DNA from: Alisma plantago-aquatica
Taxonomy: Eukaryota > Streptophyta > Magnoliopsida > Alismatales > Alismataceae
Direction: 5' to 3'
Length of the DNA stretch: 64,000 bases
NCBI GenBank assembly: GCA_963693085.1
Contig: OY856409.1
Coordinates: 1,335,543,415 to 1,335,607,414 of the forward strand
In this document: positions 61,052-64,000 of the stretch, one piece after another
Layout of the letters: every line of letters starts with the position of its first letter
Numbering within the stretch: the first letter of the stretch is position 1
Program-made: the position numbers and the translations under genes
The notes under the pieces: model-generated
What the model was told of the DNA's origin: nothing
What the model saw: only the letters and a program-made list of their open reading frames with translations
Databases searched by the model: none

Positions 61052-62090
61052 ATTTTGTCCTCAAAATTCCATCAAGCAAACAAACAATTCAGGATAAGAC
61101 TTTTACATGTCCATCATTGGCCCCTATGTGGCTTTGCCCTATCCATGACGCTCCCAAAGAACCTTTATCATCACATATTCCTTTCTCTGAGTTCTTTCAC
61201 CTTAGCATCTATAAACCTCATAGGTGACTCAGGTCATTACAACCTCCCTTGGGGCTCACTAGGTTCATTGCTCCACACATGGTCTGGGTACCTCACATAG
61301 TGCTCTAAATTGGACACATGAAACTCATCACACATCACATTATTCTGAGGGGTAAGGGCAAACTTAACCTTCCCCACCAAACCATGTCAAAATAACCCAT
61401 GCATCAGGGACTCATCTCTCTCTTAGCTATAACTTAGAGGGGTTAGATTTTCATGTCACATATTCCCCCACAGTGAACTGCATGTCATTCTACTTTGCAT
61501 CAGTTTACAACTCATGTTGTCTTTGGACTCCTTTCAGCCATTGCATGATCAAAGCGACTTCATATGTACACACTGTGGTCCTTTCTTGACCTTCGCGAGG
61601 TCCCTTCACAAACATCATCTTAATGAAGTGGTGACCGACACAACCTCCCTTGTAGAGCTTCTTTATATCCCGATACTGGCTATGGTGGGTAACATCACAT
61701 CTACCGAAGACAAGAACCATCTCCAGATATCACCCTGAATGAGCACACATACTCTCACCAGACCCTCTAGTCTAGATCATACTAACCATTAGTTAGGGGT
61801 GATAAGCGGTACTAACATCAAGTTCTTCATATACCTACTTCCACCTTATGGAAGTGAACCTTTAGATCATACTCAAGAACTTTTGAACTCGCATGGTGTA
61901 GTTGAACCATCTCTCTCATATGTTGTTCAACCGGATCTGTCCCTTGATAGTACTCTCTCTTTCTCATGTCATCTAGGTAAGGTGATCTATCATAACCCAT
62001 ATTGCATCTTGACCTTCCTTGGTCTAGGGGAGACTTACCACAACATCCATAGTGGTGAACTCCCATTCGCTCTCAAAGACTCTTTTATCC
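61052..62090 (-). pseudogene. Gypsy integrase core and C-terminal pol tail, heavily broken
   Basis: Fragments on the - strand in family order: WEFTTMDVVVSLP, then KEGQDAIWVMIDHL (family: MDFVTGLP...HDAIWVIVDRLTK; first catalytic Asp region) at about 62075-61990; EQHMREMVQLHH (family: YIREIVRLHG) near 61915; ELDVSTAYHP (family: STAFHPQTDGQ) near 61815; DEFHVSNLEHYVRYPDHV (family: DVFHVSMLRKYVPDPSHV) near 61310-61260; PMRFIDAKVKELRERNM near 61225-61175; IKVLWERHG.GKAT then KSYPELF near 61090. Stops and shifts occur between nearly all blocks. Sequence from 62091 to 64000 should hold RNase H and RT but is too decayed to read. Confidence 0.78.
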
Positions 62091-64000
62091 TCTATATCAA
62101 TACACTGGGTTACTGGTGTTCATCCTTCACCTCCCGACTTTCATGGCAACACACCACATGCAACTTTATCTTGGGCATCCAAAGTACTATTGTCACTTAT
62201 TATCTTGGTAGTACCACAGTATATGGTAATCTTAAATCATGATCTCCCGTATAGTCATGATTCCTCAGAAACCCTAAACCACTCTAGTCGGGGTTTCAAC
62301 TCCTTTTTCTCCAGAGAAGTGCTTCTGAGGTTCTACAACCATCCTTTTATCACGATAAGCCCTAGGCTAGCTAACCAAACAACCATTAACTTGATCAACC
62401 AATATTTTTACATCTGTGTGTTAGCCAAACCTATCTCTTTTCCAACTGAGGGTTAACCTAAAAACCTCTTCTAGCCTCCATCTAAACTAGGCAGTTTTAT
62501 CTCACCCAAAGCATCCATTACCTCTTCACATCCTTATGTGTTAGGTAAAGTTGAAGACATACACCTCCATGTATTCCACTTATTATCTCATCTCAGCTCT
62601 AAGTCTATCTTCATCAAGAAAACTCTGAGCTTATTCTCTTGGTTTTTCAAACTCATAGCTCATGATAACAACATCCTCATAAGATGACTACCTTATTTCT
62701 CTTAATGTTTGCAAACCATCCATGTATCATTCACTCCATCAGGGTATGTTATCATCTCTGTCCACATACTTCTTAGAAACATTCCAACTCACATCATCTT
62801 TTATCCTTGGTGTATGGCATGCGTACTGTCCTATCTCTCACTCCCATAACAAGAGGAAATAAGCATTTGGATGCAGTCCAAATATAGAGTTCTTCCTGTT
62901 CTAAGAGTAGAGATGGTACATCCCACCTCACCAGTACACCTTTAAATCTAAATTGAAATGTGCCACATATGTCTCTACATCACAATCATCTCGATCTCAA
63001 GGTTACTTCCATGGAAAACTGGTCTCGATCTTACTTGGGTCCATACACAATCCTTTGTCATCTCCTCTAGGTCTATAGGGTGCTGACACTTTTGGGGTCA
63101 TCCCTCTTCCCTCATGCATCCATAGAGTGCCCTACTCATCTACCATTTGGGTCCCATGAGTTCATGAAGGTGATCAATCTCCTAACCCATGGCCCTCAAA
63201 CAATGATAGCTGTTACCTCCCGACCCTATGATCATGTGCAACTAGGGAATTAGGCAACTCCTACTTCCATCAGTATTCTCCCTACCTGACCCTAGGATAG
63301 ACTTAGGATTCTATTATAGTACATGTCCAACTTAGAACCTTACCCAAGCCTTCATCATCTCTCTCTGCATTCATGGGCTATCTTTCATCCTTTCATAAGG
63401 GTCATGGAAACCTACCTATCTTGGTCAGGCCCCATACCGATTACCTACATGGTAACACTACCACATGCACTTAGGGATGGTTATCTATGGGTCTTACAGG
63501 TTCATTCTCATACCATGTACTTTTCACTTGCTTCTCAAGATTCTAATAGACCTCCTTAGGTTACTTCAAAACCAATAGAAACTGGTGTACACCTTTCAAA
63601 AGGGTCCCTCTCCCAGGATGGGAGGAAACTATCTCTTGACAACAAGGTCACAAACATCCTTAGGGTTTACATTCATATGAGCATGCTCAACCCAGATGCA
63701 CAAGCAGACCACCTAGTAAACCATGCTAGGTCAAACTTGTTCTCTTTCCTCAACACTGGATCAAGATCATACCTTCCGTGTCACCAACTTAGCTGTGGGG
63801 GTTCATCAAACATACCTTTAAACTTAAAGGGTTCCCTCTCCTCTAACCATGAGGAGTACCATGCTCGAATCTATAGAAACTCAAATCACATCATGAGCAT
63901 CAGGTACACCACTTCCCCTCTTAGGCCTAAGAACCCTAGGTTCATTTCTTTGATGTCCAACTGTCTGCTCAACCTCTTAACCACAACCAAACAGGTATAG

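Larger units (their letters stand above)
56938..64000 (-). mobile_element. Reverse-strand Ty3/gypsy (chromovirus-like) retrotransposon, 3' part
   Basis: Reading on the - strand: eroded pol with integrase (from about 62090 down), polypurine tract, then the 3' LTR. The rest (5' LTR, gag, RT) lies beyond the window's right end or is too decayed in 62091-64000 to name. GGACAAAATTCCTATAAGAG followed by GGGAAGGA and then TGTTACAACCCC is the junction usual in Del/Tekay-type elements. Many stops interrupt pol; inactive. Confidence 0.75.

Overview
This is nuclear DNA of a flowering plant. The support is introns with GT-AG borders, a plant-type cyclophilin-40 gene end, a processed cytosolic ribosomal protein L15 copy, and plant transposon families (CACTA/En-Spm, chromovirus-like Ty3/gypsy, RTE-clade LINE, hAT-like and Mutator-like MITEs). 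The species cannot be named from the window. Outside one gene end the DNA is AT-rich and almost entirely transposon-derived: an accessory, repeat-packed region rather than a gene cluster.

Layout. 1-764: part of an hAT-like element. 995-4188: the last three coding exons of CYP40 (SQUINT-type cyclophilin 40) on the + strand; its last intron is 2.9 kb and swollen by repeats, including a 396-bp foldback MITE. 7687-8506: an intronless, broken RPL15 copy on the - strand, split by a 198-bp MITE with a perfect 9-bp target-site duplication. 12120-15262: a decayed RTE-clade LINE on the + strand ending in (ATG)n. 16106-28585: a nest of insertions: an outer LTR element with ~180-bp LTRs, a long-LTR element without recognisable coding sequence inside it (17394-26996), a 2560-bp solo-LTR-like insertion inside that element's 5' LTR, and a 120-bp RTE fragment inside the solo LTR. 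32455 onward: a lone LTR in reverse orientation with a primer-binding site. 36174-36514: a small MITE. 56938-64000: a reverse-strand gypsy element with LTR, polypurine tract and integrase remains, running off the window.

The centrepiece is a complete 9653-bp CACTA element at 37434-47086, with CACTA/TAGTG ends, a perfect CTT duplication, subterminal CGGTT...AACCG palindromes and two genes on the - strand. The first (41972-45223) is a TNP2-type transposase with one continuous frame broken only by three stop codons. The second (38291-41695) is a ~13-exon gene joining a Transposase_24 domain, a DUF8039-like segment and a C-terminal Ulp1/C48 cysteine protease that keeps its His, Asp, Gln and Cys. 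A ~200-bp near-palindrome lies just upstream of the transposase start. Both genes carry nonsense codons, so this copy is probably not autonomous now, but it is young enough to read almost through.

No tRNA, rRNA, CRISPR array or bacterial-type system was seen. The many short ORFs in AT-rich stretches and in (TA)n repeats are not genes.
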